33,610 bases of DNA from the NCBI GenBank assembly GCA_016194665.1, contig JACQBD010000113.1:1-33610 (forward strand), read 5' to 3'. This DNA comes from Gammaproteobacteria bacterium. Lineage in GTDB: Bacteria; Pseudomonadota; Gammaproteobacteria; Acidiferrobacterales; Sulfurifustaceae. The position numbers were made by a program, and so were the translations under genes. Of the stretch, positions 23,508 to 31,054 are shown piece by piece. Positions within the stretch are counted from its first letter, which is position 1. The number at the start of each line of letters is the position of its first letter. The notes beneath the pieces were generated by a model that did no database searches, was not told where the DNA came from, and saw only the letters and a list, made by a program, of their open reading frames with translations.

Positions 23508-24314
23508 TTATGCGGCGGGCAGGTGACGGTACCAATCGTAATCGCCGGCGCCGCTCACCAGAAACCACGGATTGAGCAAAGACGATTTGTTATACGCCAG
23601 CGCCTGACGCTGCATATCGGTTACGCGTCCGCCGGCGGCCTCGACCACGCATTGCGCCGCGGCCGTGTCCCATTCCATGGTCGGCCCGAGACGCGGATAA
23701 ACATCGGCCGCGCCTTCCGCCACCAGGCACAGCTTAAGCGCGCTGCCCATGCTGATGACATGGTGCTCACCCAAACTTTTTAAAAACGCTTCGGTTTCCG
23801 GCCCCGCATGCGAACGGCTCGCGACGACGATAGGTTGCTTGCCGGCATAACGGCGTACACGTATGGGTATCGCCGCGCTTTCGCCGAGTTGTTTGAACGC
23901 GCCCAGGCCATCGCCGGCAAAATACATGACCCGCGTTACCGGCACGTACACCACGCCCAGCACCGCGCGGCGATCTTCGATCAAGGCGATGTTCACCGTG
24001 AATTCGCCGTTACGATTGATAAATTCCTTGGTGCCGTCGAGCGGATCGACCAACCAAAATCGCGGCCACGCGGCGCGCGTTGCATAATCGATCTCCGCCG
24101 ATTCTTCGGATAGCACCGGAATGTTGGGCGTGAGTGCATTCAGCTGCGCGCTGATAAGCTCATGCGCGGCGCGATCGGCTTCGGTCAGCGGCGAACGATC
24201 GGCTTTTTGCTCCACTTTGAATTCGCGCTCATAAATTTCGAGGATGCGCACACCGGCGGCGCGCGCGATGGCGTTCACGGTGTTGACATAATTGGCGGGA
24301 TTGAAATTTGTCAT
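23508..24314 (-). CDS. cysQ: 3'(2'),5'-bisphosphate nucleotidase CysQ
   Basis: 268 residues from the ATG at 24314, which overlaps the nudE end by 4 bases (ATGA type). The inositol-monophosphatase fold motifs are present: LTEADRAAHELI, LSEES, the metal-binding DPLDGTKEFINRNGEFTVNI and EWDTAAAQCVVEAAGG. CysQ hydrolyses adenosine 3',5'-bisphosphate (PAP) made during sulphate assimilation. A further upstream ATG in frame lies inside nudE and is rejected. The order nudE - cysQ, divergent from yrfG, is conserved in gammaproteobacteria. Confidence 0.95.
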   Translation of the reverse strand: MTNFNPANYVNTVNAIARAAGVRILEIYEREFKVEQKADRSPLTEADRAAHELISAQLNALTPNIPVLSEESAEIDYATRAAWPRFWLVDPLDGTKEFINRNGEFTVNIALIEDRRAVLGVVYVPVTRVMYFAGDGLGAFKQLGESAAIPIRVRRYAGKQPIVVASRSHAGPETEAFLKSLGEHHVISMGSALKLCLVAEGAADVYPRLGPTMEWDTAAAQCVVEAAGGRVTDMQRQALAYNKSSLLNPWFLVSGAGDYDWYRHLPAA

Positions 24315-24868
24315 CCGTGTTCTCCCATTAATTGCTCGCGCACCATGAACAGCGCGGCGATCGAGCGCGCTTCGGTGCATTCCTCGTGAACGCAAAGTTC
24401 GGCCAAGCGCTTAAGCGGCCACGGCACGACTTCGATAGCTTCGGGTTCGTCGCCTGCGCGGCGCTCGGGATAAAGATCGCGCGCCAACACGATGTGCGTG
24501 ACGTGACTGAAGTAACCCGGCGCCAAACTCACCGATTTCACATGCGTAAGCTGACGCGCGCCGTAACCCACCTCCTCCATAATCTCGCGATTGGCCGCCG
24601 CTAGAATCGACTCGCCGTCTTCGATGCGGCCCTTGGGCAAGGCCAGCTCGTAGCGCTCGATGCCCGCAGCGTATTCGCGAATCAACAATACCGTGGCGTC
24701 GTCCAACAGCGGCACCACCAGCACCGCGCCGTTGGGCGAACTGCGTAAACGCTCGTAGCTGACTTCGCAACCATTGGAGAAACGCAGACCGACCTGCTCC
24801 ACCTTGAAAAGGCGCGTATGCGCAATAATTTCAGTGCCGGTAATCGTGGGTTTGCGGTTCGTGGACAT
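24311..24868 (-). CDS. nudE: ADP compounds hydrolase NudE (Nudix)
   Basis: 185 residues, the family length. The full Nudix box runs from Gly80 to Gly101: G-x5-E86-x7-R94-E-I-M-E98-E99-V-G. The region before it (VLLIREYAAGIERYELALPKG) is characteristic of NudE. The enzyme hydrolyses ADP-ribose, NADH and diadenosine compounds. It is the first gene of the minus-strand operon and is divergent from yrfG, as in E. coli and Pseudomonas. Confidence 0.95.
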   Translation of the reverse strand: MSTNRKPTITGTEIIAHTRLFKVEQVGLRFSNGCEVSYERLRSSPNGAVLVVPLLDDATVLLIREYAAGIERYELALPKGRIEDGESILAAANREIMEEVGYGARQLTHVKSVSLAPGYFSHVTHIVLARDLYPERRAGDEPEAIEVVPWPLKRLAELCVHEECTEARSIAALFMVREQLMGEHG

Positions 24869-24916
24869 GCAGTGAATGAAAGGTTAACGGTTTTAACGCG
24901 CGCCGTCACGGGCGTG

Positions 24917-24944
24917 CTGTCGCGCGCGGCAATCCGGGTATAAT
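24917..24944 (+). promoter_or_regulatory. Putative yrfG promoter
   Basis: A perfect TATAAT at 24939-24944 in the nudE-yrfG divergent gap, 41 bp before the yrfG ATG. The -35 side (CTGTCG at 24917-24922, 16-bp spacing) is weak. Confidence 0.5.
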
Positions 24945-24985
24945 GCCGCCCCACCGCCAATCGCCGATACATTCCTTATTTAACG

Positions 24986-25636
24986 ATGATCGCCTGGAAC
25001 CAACTCGATACGCTGTTGCTCGATCTTGACGGCACCTTGCTCGACTTGCACTACGACAACCATTTCTGGCTCGAGCACGTACCGCGGCGTTACGCGGAAA
25101 AAAACGCCTTGCCGCTGGACGCCGCCAAAACCGAAGTACTGGCGCGCTACAAGCGCGCCGAAGGCACGCTCAATTGGTACTGCGTGGATTATTGGAGCCG
25201 CGAGCTCAAACTCGATATCCCGCAGCTTAAGGAAGAAGTAGAACATCTGATCGCGGTGCATCCGCACGTGCTGGATTTTTTGGCGGCGGTGCGCGCGCTT
25301 AAAAAACGCATCGTGTTGGTCACCAACGCTCATGGCAAAACTCTCAGCATCAAATTCCGGCGTACGCCCTTGGCCGGTCATTTCGACGCGGTGGTGTGCT
25401 CGCACGATATAGGATTGCCGAAAGAACATTTGGATTTCTGGGATAAAATGCAAAAGGTGCAAGCTTTCCAAAAAGAATCGGCGTTGCTGATCGACGACAG
25501 CTTGCCGGTATTGCGCTCCGCTAAACAATACGGCATCGGTCAATTGCTCGCAGTTTACAAACCGGATTCCAAATTGCCGGAAAAAGACGTGGGCGAATTT
25601 CGCGCCATCCGCAGTTTCCGCGAGCTGCTGCCCTAA
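24986..25636 (+). CDS. yrfG: GMP/IMP nucleotidase YrfG (HAD family)
   Basis: 216 residues, similar in length to E. coli YrfG (222). HAD motifs: DLDGTLLD with Asp13 and Asp15 (motif I), VLVTNAHGK (motif II), GLPKEHLDFW (motif III lysine) and LLIDDSLPVL (motif IV). The early DNHFWLEHVPRRYAEKN segment is typical of this family. It dephosphorylates purine mononucleotides. The neighbour nudE is conserved. The acyltransferase gene begins 5 bp after the stop. Confidence 0.93.
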   Translation: MIAWNQLDTLLLDLDGTLLDLHYDNHFWLEHVPRRYAEKNALPLDAAKTEVLARYKRAEGTLNWYCVDYWSRELKLDIPQLKEEVEHLIAVHPHVLDFLAAVRALKKRIVLVTNAHGKTLSIKFRRTPLAGHFDAVVCSHDIGLPKEHLDFWDKMQKVQAFQKESALLIDDSLPVLRSAKQYGIGQLLAVYKPDSKLPEKDVGEFRAIRSFRELLP

Positions 25637-25641
25637 CGCCG

Positions 25642-26523
25642 ATGCGCACGCATTTTCTCAAATCGTTTTTCCATTTGTTCACGATTTTACCGCTGCCGCT
25701 GGCGCACGCCGTGGGCGCGGCGATCGGCTGGCTGTTTGTGGTCATTCCCAACAAGCGCCGCGACACTGCGTACATCAACTTGGAACTATGCTTTCCGGAA
25801 ATGCGTCCGGCGACACGCCGGCGTTTGTTACGCCGCAACATGATTGAATTGGGGAAATTCTTCACCGAGATCGGCGCTTTATGGACGCGCAGCGACCGCA
25901 GCATACGCCGGCTGGTGCGACGCGTCAGCGGCGAAGATATTTTAAAGAAGGCCTTGAGCCAAAAAAAAGGCGTCATTCTCGCGGCGCCGCATCTCGGCGC
26001 GTGGGAGATGGTCGGCATGTGGAACTCGTTGCATCACCCGATGACCAGCATGTACCGCGAGCCGCCGATGTCGCAGATGGGAAAATTAATGCGCAGCGCG
26101 CGCGAACGTTTCGGAGCGCGTCTGGTGGCGGCAGACAAAACCGGCATTCGCGCGCTTTACAAAGCCTTGGAGCGCGGTGATATCGTAGGTATCCTGCCGG
26201 ATCAAGTTCCGGCGGCGGGCAGCGGCAGCGTGTTTGCGCCGTTTTTCGGTATTAACACCAGTACGATGGTGTTGTTATCGCGCCTAGCGATTAAAACCGG
26301 CGCGCCGGTGGTGTTCAGTTACGCCGAACGTTTGCCCGGGGGCCATGGCTACCACCTGCATTTTCTGGCGGCGCCGGATGAGATCCATCAGGGCGATATC
26401 GAGTCTTCGGCGGCGGTGGTCAACGCCATGGTCGAGCATTGCGTGCGCGAACTGCCGGAACAATACCAGTGGATCTATAAACGTTTCCGTAACCGACCGG
26501 GGAATGAAAAATCTTTTTATTGA
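25642..26523 (+). CDS. LpxL/HtrB family lipid A or lysophospholipid acyltransferase
   Basis: 293 residues. An N-terminal hydrophobic anchor (FFHLFTILPLPLAHAVGAAIGWLFVV) is followed by TAYINLELCFPEM, the typical LpxL-family segment. The catalytic HX4E motif is His117...Glu122 in APHLGAWE. GDIVGILPDQVP and a final YQWIYKRFRNRP match lauroyl/myristoyl acyltransferases acting on lipid A precursors at the inner membrane. Several subtypes (LpxL, LpxM, ornithine-lipid-type) are hard to tell apart by eye, so no symbol is given. It is in an operon with yrfG. Confidence 0.92.
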   Translation: MRTHFLKSFFHLFTILPLPLAHAVGAAIGWLFVVIPNKRRDTAYINLELCFPEMRPATRRRLLRRNMIELGKFFTEIGALWTRSDRSIRRLVRRVSGEDILKKALSQKKGVILAAPHLGAWEMVGMWNSLHHPMTSMYREPPMSQMGKLMRSARERFGARLVAADKTGIRALYKALERGDIVGILPDQVPAAGSGSVFAPFFGINTSTMVLLSRLAIKTGAPVVFSYAERLPGGHGYHLHFLAAPDEIHQGDIESSAAVVNAMVEHCVRELPEQYQWIYKRFRNRPGNEKSFY

Positions 26524-26528
26524 TCGGC

Positions 26529-26545
26529 CGCGGCCTCACGCCGCG
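26529..26545 (+). terminator. Possible terminator of yrfG-acyltransferase operon
   Basis: A 6-bp GC stem, CGCGGC-CTCAC-GCCGCG, starts 6 bp after the stop and is followed by an A/T-rich stretch with a TTTT run. The T run is 7-8 bases away from the stem, so efficiency is uncertain. Confidence 0.45.
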
Positions 26546-26562
26546 ATTAAGAATTTTAAAAA

Positions 26563-26717
26563 TTAAAAACTGATGTCCACGCCGATGTGTTTGCCGGTTC
26601 CGCCAATTTTTACTTTTTGGCTGCTGGAATCTTTAACCGTTGCATAAGGATAGACAAGACTCCGCATCTCAAAATATCTCTTGATCTCACGGCCAATAAT
26701 GCACTGAAATAAGGCCA
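26563..26717 (-). CDS. Short hypothetical ORF or gene remnant resembling an outer-membrane protein C-terminus
   Basis: The minus strand is open from 26751 to the stop at 26563. From a GTG at 26717 it encodes about 50 residues, or 34 from the ATG at 26667. The end (KVKIGGTGKHIGVDISF) has an alternating pattern and a terminal Phe, as in the last strand of outer-membrane beta-barrels. No ribosome site is obvious and the N-terminal part is missing, so it may be a decayed gene end, or chance. It lies between two convergent genes. Confidence 0.3.
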
Positions 26718-26734
26718 CGAGCGTCGCCGGCGGA

Positions 26735-27175
26735 TCATTTTTTACCGCTGGCTAATTTGCGCAAACGTGCATCCCAATTCTTAAAGCGCTTGCGGCAATA
26801 GGCCAGCAAGGCGTCGTAGCCGGGGAAGAAAAGTTCGAAATCTTCTTCGCCACACGGGCCTTCGAATTCACAACCGTCGTTCGAATGTTCGCGGCAAATT
26901 TGCGGGCGGTTTTCATATATACCACACAGCCCGCCCGGCTGTAGATGCAGACAACTGCTGTTCATCAATAAAAACCAGCCGTCTTCGTCTTTATAGACCT
27001 GAGTATTGCTGTGCGAGATCTGCCATAACAGCAAATCGAAATCTTCCATCGAGCGCGGCGCGTCGATGTGATGCGTGAAATAAGTACAGCAGGTGGAACC
27101 TTTGCAGAAACTGCATTTGTTCTCGGGGGTGATTTTCACCTTGCCGGTGAGGCGGATCGGGATAATTCCGGTCAT
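26735..27175 (-). CDS. YkgJ family cysteine cluster protein
   Basis: 146 residues with an N-terminal cluster Cys21, Cys24, Cys29, Cys30 (KCSFCKGSTCC) and a second set in SSCLHLQPGGLCGIYENRPQICREH, plus Cys residues after it. The spacing fits the UPF0153/YkgJ family, thought to bind zinc or an Fe-S cluster. Some relatives are flagellin lysine methylases. The exact role is unknown. The start has GGAG upstream on the minus strand, and the gene is divergent from the P-loop ATPase gene. Confidence 0.9.
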   Translation of the reverse strand: MTGIIPIRLTGKVKITPENKCSFCKGSTCCTYFTHHIDAPRSMEDFDLLLWQISHSNTQVYKDEDGWFLLMNSSCLHLQPGGLCGIYENRPQICREHSNDGCEFEGPCGEEDFELFFPGYDALLAYCRKRFKNWDARLRKLASGKK

Positions 27176-27209
27176 GGAGATTTATGGCTAACGTCACGAA
27201 AGAGCGGTT

Positions 27210-27238
27210 ATTATAGCGGCGCACAGGGGATAAGACGA
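27210..27238 (-). promoter_or_regulatory. Possible ykgJ-like gene promoter
   Basis: On the minus strand, TATAAT (27210-27215) with a weak TCGTCT (27233-27238) at 17-bp spacing, about 35 bp before the ATG. The rest of the 157-bp divergent gap holds a small hairpin TCGCTG-TCGC-CAGCGA near 27255-27270. Confidence 0.4.
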
Positions 27239-27332
27239 GACAAGAACAAGGCCTCGCTGTCGCCAGCGATGGCGCCGATCCTGTCATACAATAGGTCCTG
27301 ACAATAACGGAAATCCTAAATTTACAGCGAAA

Positions 27333-28178
27333 ATGAAACTAAGCGCCAAAGAATTCAAAGCCTGGGACAACAAGTGCATCACCCTGCTCGGCATGTCCGG
27401 GGTCGGTAAGACGCGCCTGGCGACGCGGCTGCGGCGTAAGAACTGGTTTCATTATTCCGGCGATTACCGCATCGGCACTTGTTATCTCGATGAGCCGATT
27501 CTGGATCACATCAAACAGCAAGCGATGCAGGTGCCGTTCCTGCGCGATCTATTGCGCTCGGATTCCATTTATATCCGCAACAATATTACCGTGGATAATC
27601 TGCAACCGGTGTCGAGCTTCTTGGGTAAGTTGGGCAATCCCGAACAAGGCGGCCTCGGCCTGCAAGAATTTAAACACCGCCAAGAATTGCACCACAGCGC
27701 CGAGATCGCGGCGATGCGCGACGTGCCCGATTTCATCGATAAGGCACAGGAGATTTACGGCTACCGGCATTTTGTCAACGACGCCGGCGGTTCGCTGTGC
27801 GAGCTCGACGACGCCGCGACTTTGAAAATTCTCGCCGAGCACACGCTGATCCTGTATATCAAAGCCACGGAAAAAGACGAACAGGAATTAATTCATCGCG
27901 CCGAAGAAGATCCTAAGCCGCTTTACTATCGCGCGGCGTTTCTGGACGAGCAGCTGGAAATTTATTTGCGCGACAAGGGTCTGGCCTACGTCGCGCAAAT
28001 CAATCCCGACGACTTCGTGCGCTGGATGTTTCCGCGCCTGTTTTATTCGCGCATCCCGCGCTATCAGGCGATCGCCGATCAACACGGCTACACGCTGACC
28101 ACCGACGAGCTTAAGGAAGCGCGCGACGAAGCCGGTTTTCTGCGCTTGGTGGAAAAAGTTTTGGAACGCCAAACATAA
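27333..28178 (+). CDS. P-loop ATPase of unknown function
   Basis: 281 residues. The Walker A motif Gly20-MSGVGK-Thr27 is preceded by a beta strand (CITLLGMSG). HFVNDAGGSLCELD and LILYIKAT are candidate Walker B and later strands of a kinase-like P-loop fold. The protein is rich in charged and aromatic residues, has no membrane segment, and is single-domain. I recognise it only as a conserved-looking gammaproteobacterial ATPase. It may be a nucleotide or small-molecule kinase, given its size and the short Walker A-to-acidic spacing, but this is speculative. The start is ATG 27333, in a purine-rich context. Confidence 0.8.
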   Translation: MKLSAKEFKAWDNKCITLLGMSGVGKTRLATRLRRKNWFHYSGDYRIGTCYLDEPILDHIKQQAMQVPFLRDLLRSDSIYIRNNITVDNLQPVSSFLGKLGNPEQGGLGLQEFKHRQELHHSAEIAAMRDVPDFIDKAQEIYGYRHFVNDAGGSLCELDDAATLKILAEHTLILYIKATEKDEQELIHRAEEDPKPLYYRAAFLDEQLEIYLRDKGLAYVAQINPDDFVRWMFPRLFYSRIPRYQAIADQHGYTLTTDELKEARDEAGFLRLVEKVLERQT

Positions 28179-28183
28179 ATTTT

Positions 28184-28595
28184 ATGAAACACCTAGTGAG
28201 AATCTTGCGGAAGCAGCAAAACCAAAGCGGAGCGAATATTATGGAAGCGTTTGCGTGACCGGCAGCTCTCTGGATTTAAGTTTCGGCGGCAGGAAATGAT
28301 TGGTCCGTATATAGTAGATTTTGTATGCTTTGATCCGAAGTTGATCGTCGAAGCAGACGGCGGTCAACATGCAGTTTGCTTCGACCAAGATGAAAAGCGC
28401 AGCTGTTATCTCGAATCTTTAGGATATAGAGTCGTAAGATTCTGGAATCATGAAATACTCAGTAACATGGATTCAGTACTTGAACGTATTTATACATTGC
28501 TTAAATCCCCTCACCCCTGCCCTCCCCCTGAGGGGGATGGAGAAAGCTCGTTGAGCCGCACAATACCCTCTCCCACAGGGAGAGGGTTAGGGTGA
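28184..28595 (+). pseudogene. DUF559 (VSR-like, PD-(D/E)XK) endonuclease gene with a frameshift
   Basis: The body of the gene reads LSGFKFRRQEMIGPYIVDF, the metal-binding IVEADGGQH, and YRVVRFWNHEIL, which is a clear DUF559 domain. The expected N-terminus is split over two frames. From ATG 28184 the frame reads MKHLVRILRKQQ. Skipping one A of the run at 28218-28221 gives T-K-A-E-R-I-L-W-K-R-L-R-D-R, which runs directly into the domain. One extra base therefore breaks the gene, or is a sequencing error. A truncated product could start at TTG 28251. The C-terminal tail (SPHPCPPPEG...) is just the translated intergenic repeat that follows. Confidence 0.75.
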
Positions 28596-28601
28596 GGGGA
28601 T
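28505..28601. repeat. CCCTCACCC / GGGTGAGGG inverted intergenic repeat
   Basis: About 97 bp. The left end ATCCCCTCACCC and the right end GGGTGAGGGGAT are inverted copies. Inside, CCTCCCCCTGAGGGGG and CCCTCTCCCACAGGGAGAGGG form two hairpins. Repeats of this type are common between genes in proteobacteria. Here the repeat supplies the last codons of the DUF559 frame and lies 22 bp before the metA-like start. Confidence 0.85.
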
Positions 28602-28623
28602 CTAAAAAGAAATTAATACAACA

Positions 28624-29694
28624 ATGCCGCTAGTCGCTAACTCCAAGCTACCCACCTTCGAGCGCCTGAAACAGGAAGGCGAAGTCGTGGTGTCGCGCGA
28701 TGCCGCGATTCACCAAGACATTCGCGAGATGCACATCGGCTTGCTGAACATGATGCCGGATGCGGCGCTGGCGGCGACCGAGCGGCAATTTTTTCGTCTG
28801 GTCGGCGAATCGAATCAGATCGCGCAGTTCTACATGCATCCGTTCACGCTCAAGGAACTCAACCGCGGCGCCGACGCGCAGGCGCACGTGGCGCAATACT
28901 ACGAAAGCTTCGAGCAGATTAAAGAGCAAGGTCTGGACGCGCTGATCATCACCGGCGCCAACGTGACACAGCCGGATTTGTCGCTTGAGCCATTTTGGAA
29001 GCCGCTCATTAAAGTAATCGATTGGGCGTATGACAACGTGGCGTCGACTTTATGTTCCTGCCTGACGACGCACGCGGTGTTGCAATTTCGTTACGCCAAA
29101 AAGCGCCGGCCGTTGGGCTTCAAGCGCTGGGGCGTGTACTCGCATCGCGTGGTCGATCGCAAACATCCCTTGGTCGCGGACGTGAACACGCGTTTCGACG
29201 TACCGCACTCGCGTTTCAATCAGATCGATCGCGAACAATTCGAATCCGCCAAATTGCGCATCTTGGTCGAAAGCGAACTCGCGGGCGTGCACTTGGCCAC
29301 CAGCGAGGACGGTTTTCGCATCGTGTTCTTTCAAGGCCACCCCGAATACGACACCGTCAGTCTGTTCAAAGAATACAAACGCGAAGTGTTGCGCTTCACT
29401 CAAGGGGCCAGCGCCGACTATCCGCCTTTGCCGGAAAATTATTTCGCGCTCCATATTCAAGCAATTTTGCTGGAACACCGCGAACGTATTCTCGCGGCCA
29501 AGACCAAGGGCAAATCGATTCCCGATTTGCCGGAGTCGCTTATCGTCGGCAGCCTCGATAACACTTGGCACGACACCGCCGAGGCGGTGATCGACAATTG
29601 GATCGGCAAGGTTTACCAGACCACTAACATGGATCGGAAGAAACAGTTCATGGACGGCGTCGATCCGAAAAATCCGCTGAAATTAACCGGTTAA
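28624..29694 (+). CDS. MetA-family homoserine O-acyltransferase (divergent)
   Basis: 356 residues, longer than E. coli MetA (309), with extra sequence at the C-terminus. The catalytic triad is intact: Cys146 in STLCSCLTTHA, His239 and Glu241 in FFQGHPEYD, each shifted by four from E. coli Cys142, His235, Glu237. The N-terminal LLNMMPDAALAATERQFFRL replaces the E. coli NLMPKK region, so the Lys pair is lost. The acyl-selecting position (Gly111 in succinyl, Glu in acetyl enzymes) is Thr in TGANVTQ. It should acylate homoserine for methionine synthesis, but acyl donor and even substrate are uncertain. Confidence 0.85.
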   Translation: MPLVANSKLPTFERLKQEGEVVVSRDAAIHQDIREMHIGLLNMMPDAALAATERQFFRLVGESNQIAQFYMHPFTLKELNRGADAQAHVAQYYESFEQIKEQGLDALIITGANVTQPDLSLEPFWKPLIKVIDWAYDNVASTLCSCLTTHAVLQFRYAKKRRPLGFKRWGVYSHRVVDRKHPLVADVNTRFDVPHSRFNQIDREQFESAKLRILVESELAGVHLATSEDGFRIVFFQGHPEYDTVSLFKEYKREVLRFTQGASADYPPLPENYFALHIQAILLEHRERILAAKTKGKSIPDLPESLIVGSLDNTWHDTAEAVIDNWIGKVYQTTNMDRKKQFMDGVDPKNPLKLTG

Positions 29695-29723
29695 ATTTGG
29701 GTTTAGGAGTCGCAGGCATAGAA

Positions 29724-29757
29724 CTTGCTCTTATAATAAATAAGAAGAGCGAGCAAG
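29724..29757 (+). promoter_or_regulatory. Inverted repeat enclosing a TATAAT box before the PhnD-like gene
   Basis: CTTGCTC (29724-29730) and GAGCAAG (29751-29757) flank a perfect TATAAT at 29732-29737. No good -35 is seen. This could be a promoter with an overlapping operator, or a weak hairpin after the metA-like gene; the missing T run favours the former. Confidence 0.4.
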
Positions 29758-29796
29758 ATTTCAGCATAGAAATAACAATGAAAGGGGAGTGCCGGC

Positions 29797-30654
29797 ATGC
29801 CTTTCTTTAAGCGCGCGGTAAAACGTCTGGTGTATGCAGCGGGCTGGTTTGTCGCTGTTACTTTGCCGTTTCCTGTACCTGCCGCGGAAACCAATAATTC
29901 ACCCGCGTACAAATTCGGCGCCTTCCCCATGATCGCCGTCGGCCAGATCGATAAAGTTTTTTCGCCGGTGGCGGCGGAGTTGGCGCAAACTCTGGGACAG
30001 CCGGTGCACTTTCGCACCAAACCGACGTTTGATGAATTTCGCCAAGAGCTCAGTCGCGAAACTTATGATTTCGCGGTGGTGCAACCTTTCGATTACGTTC
30101 TGGCGCATGACAGCTATCATTATTTGCCGCTGGCGCGTTTCGAAGATCCGTTGCGCGCCAATATCATGGTGTTATCCGATAGCGCGCTGCAACATTTACA
30201 GGATCTAAAAGGGGCGACGCTCGCTCTGCCTCCCATTACCGCCGCCACTTCGCGTATGGCCAAAAAAGCGCTCAAGGAAGCCGGCTTCGATTTAAAACGC
30301 GATCTAACGCTGCAATACACCAAATCGCTCGATTCTTGTTTGCAATTGGTTGTGGTTAAAGCAGTCAGCGCATGCGTGTCGTCGCCGCGTGCGGTACATA
30401 TATTCGAAAGTACCTGGGGCCAACGTTTTCGTACTTTGTTCGAAACGCCGAGTATTCCGAATACATTGTTCGTCGTGCATCGCCGCGTGCCGAAAGACAA
30501 ACGCGATTTGCTGCTGAAGACTTTGACATCGTGGCCGGGAACTTCCGAGGTAGGCCGCGAATTTATTAAATTAAATAATATGCGCTTAGTGCCGGCGCAC
30601 GATGCCGAGTACAACGCGGTTCGCCGATTTCCGGCGGAACTCGATAAGGAATAA
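29797..30654 (+). CDS. Periplasmic PhnD-like substrate-binding protein
   Basis: 285 residues with a signal peptide (basic start, LVYAAGWFVAVTLPFPVPAAE). The mature part follows the phosphate/phosphonate-binding pattern: FGAFPMIAVGQIDKVFSPVAAELAQ, TYDFAVVQPFDYVLA, LQDLKGATLALPPITAATS, ALKEAGFDL, and a late PNTLFVVHRRVPKDKR. No ABC ATPase or permease gene is nearby. The next gene is a membrane sensor 4 bp away, so this protein may be the ligand-binding component of a signalling system instead of an importer. A GGGGAG ribosome site precedes the ATG. Confidence 0.88.
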   Translation: MPFFKRAVKRLVYAAGWFVAVTLPFPVPAAETNNSPAYKFGAFPMIAVGQIDKVFSPVAAELAQTLGQPVHFRTKPTFDEFRQELSRETYDFAVVQPFDYVLAHDSYHYLPLARFEDPLRANIMVLSDSALQHLQDLKGATLALPPITAATSRMAKKALKEAGFDLKRDLTLQYTKSLDSCLQLVVVKAVSACVSSPRAVHIFESTWGQRFRTLFETPSIPNTLFVVHRRVPKDKRDLLLKTLTSWPGTSEVGREFIKLNNMRLVPAHDAEYNAVRRFPAELDKE

Positions 30655-30658
30655 AAAA

Positions 30659-31054
30659 ATGGCGCTGCGGCTCTCTTCACTGCGTTACCGCATCGCCGCC
30701 ACGATTTTTATTCTCGAAGCAGTGATGATGGCCCTGGTATTGTGGCAAACGCTGGCGCTCGCGGTGCAAGCCAGCCGCAATCAACAATTAGCCCACGAAG
30801 AAGCGACGCTCAACGCCGCGGCTGAAATAAGCCGCAATGCTTTGTTGGCGGAAGAATTTTCCGAACTCCTGCCTTATATCCGATCGGTGCCGTACGTCGG
30901 CGGTGTGAGCCATGCGTTCGTGTCCGATCATCGTAACGTCGTCGTCGCCAGCACCGACCTAAGTTGGCTGGGACAACCGGTGCCACCGCTACAAAACACC
31001 GAGACCGAGTTCTGGCGGCAACGCTTCCAACGCCAAAATGTTCGACTCCATTAA
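30659..31054 (+). CDS. N-terminal (periplasmic sensor) part of split GGDEF-EAL protein
   Basis: 131 residues. One transmembrane helix (IAATIFILEAVMMALVLWQTLAL) is followed by an amphipathic periplasmic helix region and a beta segment (GGVSHAFVSDHRNVVVASTDLSWLG). The frame ends within a sequence that should lead to a second membrane helix; that helix is found in the other frame from 31038. The two frames overlap by 17 bases. The simplest reading is one ancestral receptor broken by a small frame-changing deletion near 31010-31040. Confidence 0.8.
   Translation: MALRLSSLRYRIAATIFILEAVMMALVLWQTLALAVQASRNQQLAHEEATLNAAAEISRNALLAEEFSELLPYIRSVPYVGGVSHAFVSDHRNVVVASTDLSWLGQPVPPLQNTETEFWRQRFQRQNVRLH

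Noticed and set aside
27275-27310. TGTCA...TGACA near the P-loop ATPase gene as a third operator of the palindrome family
   Set aside because: The half-sites face the wrong way and the spacing differs; there is no TARGCT box at the right distance.
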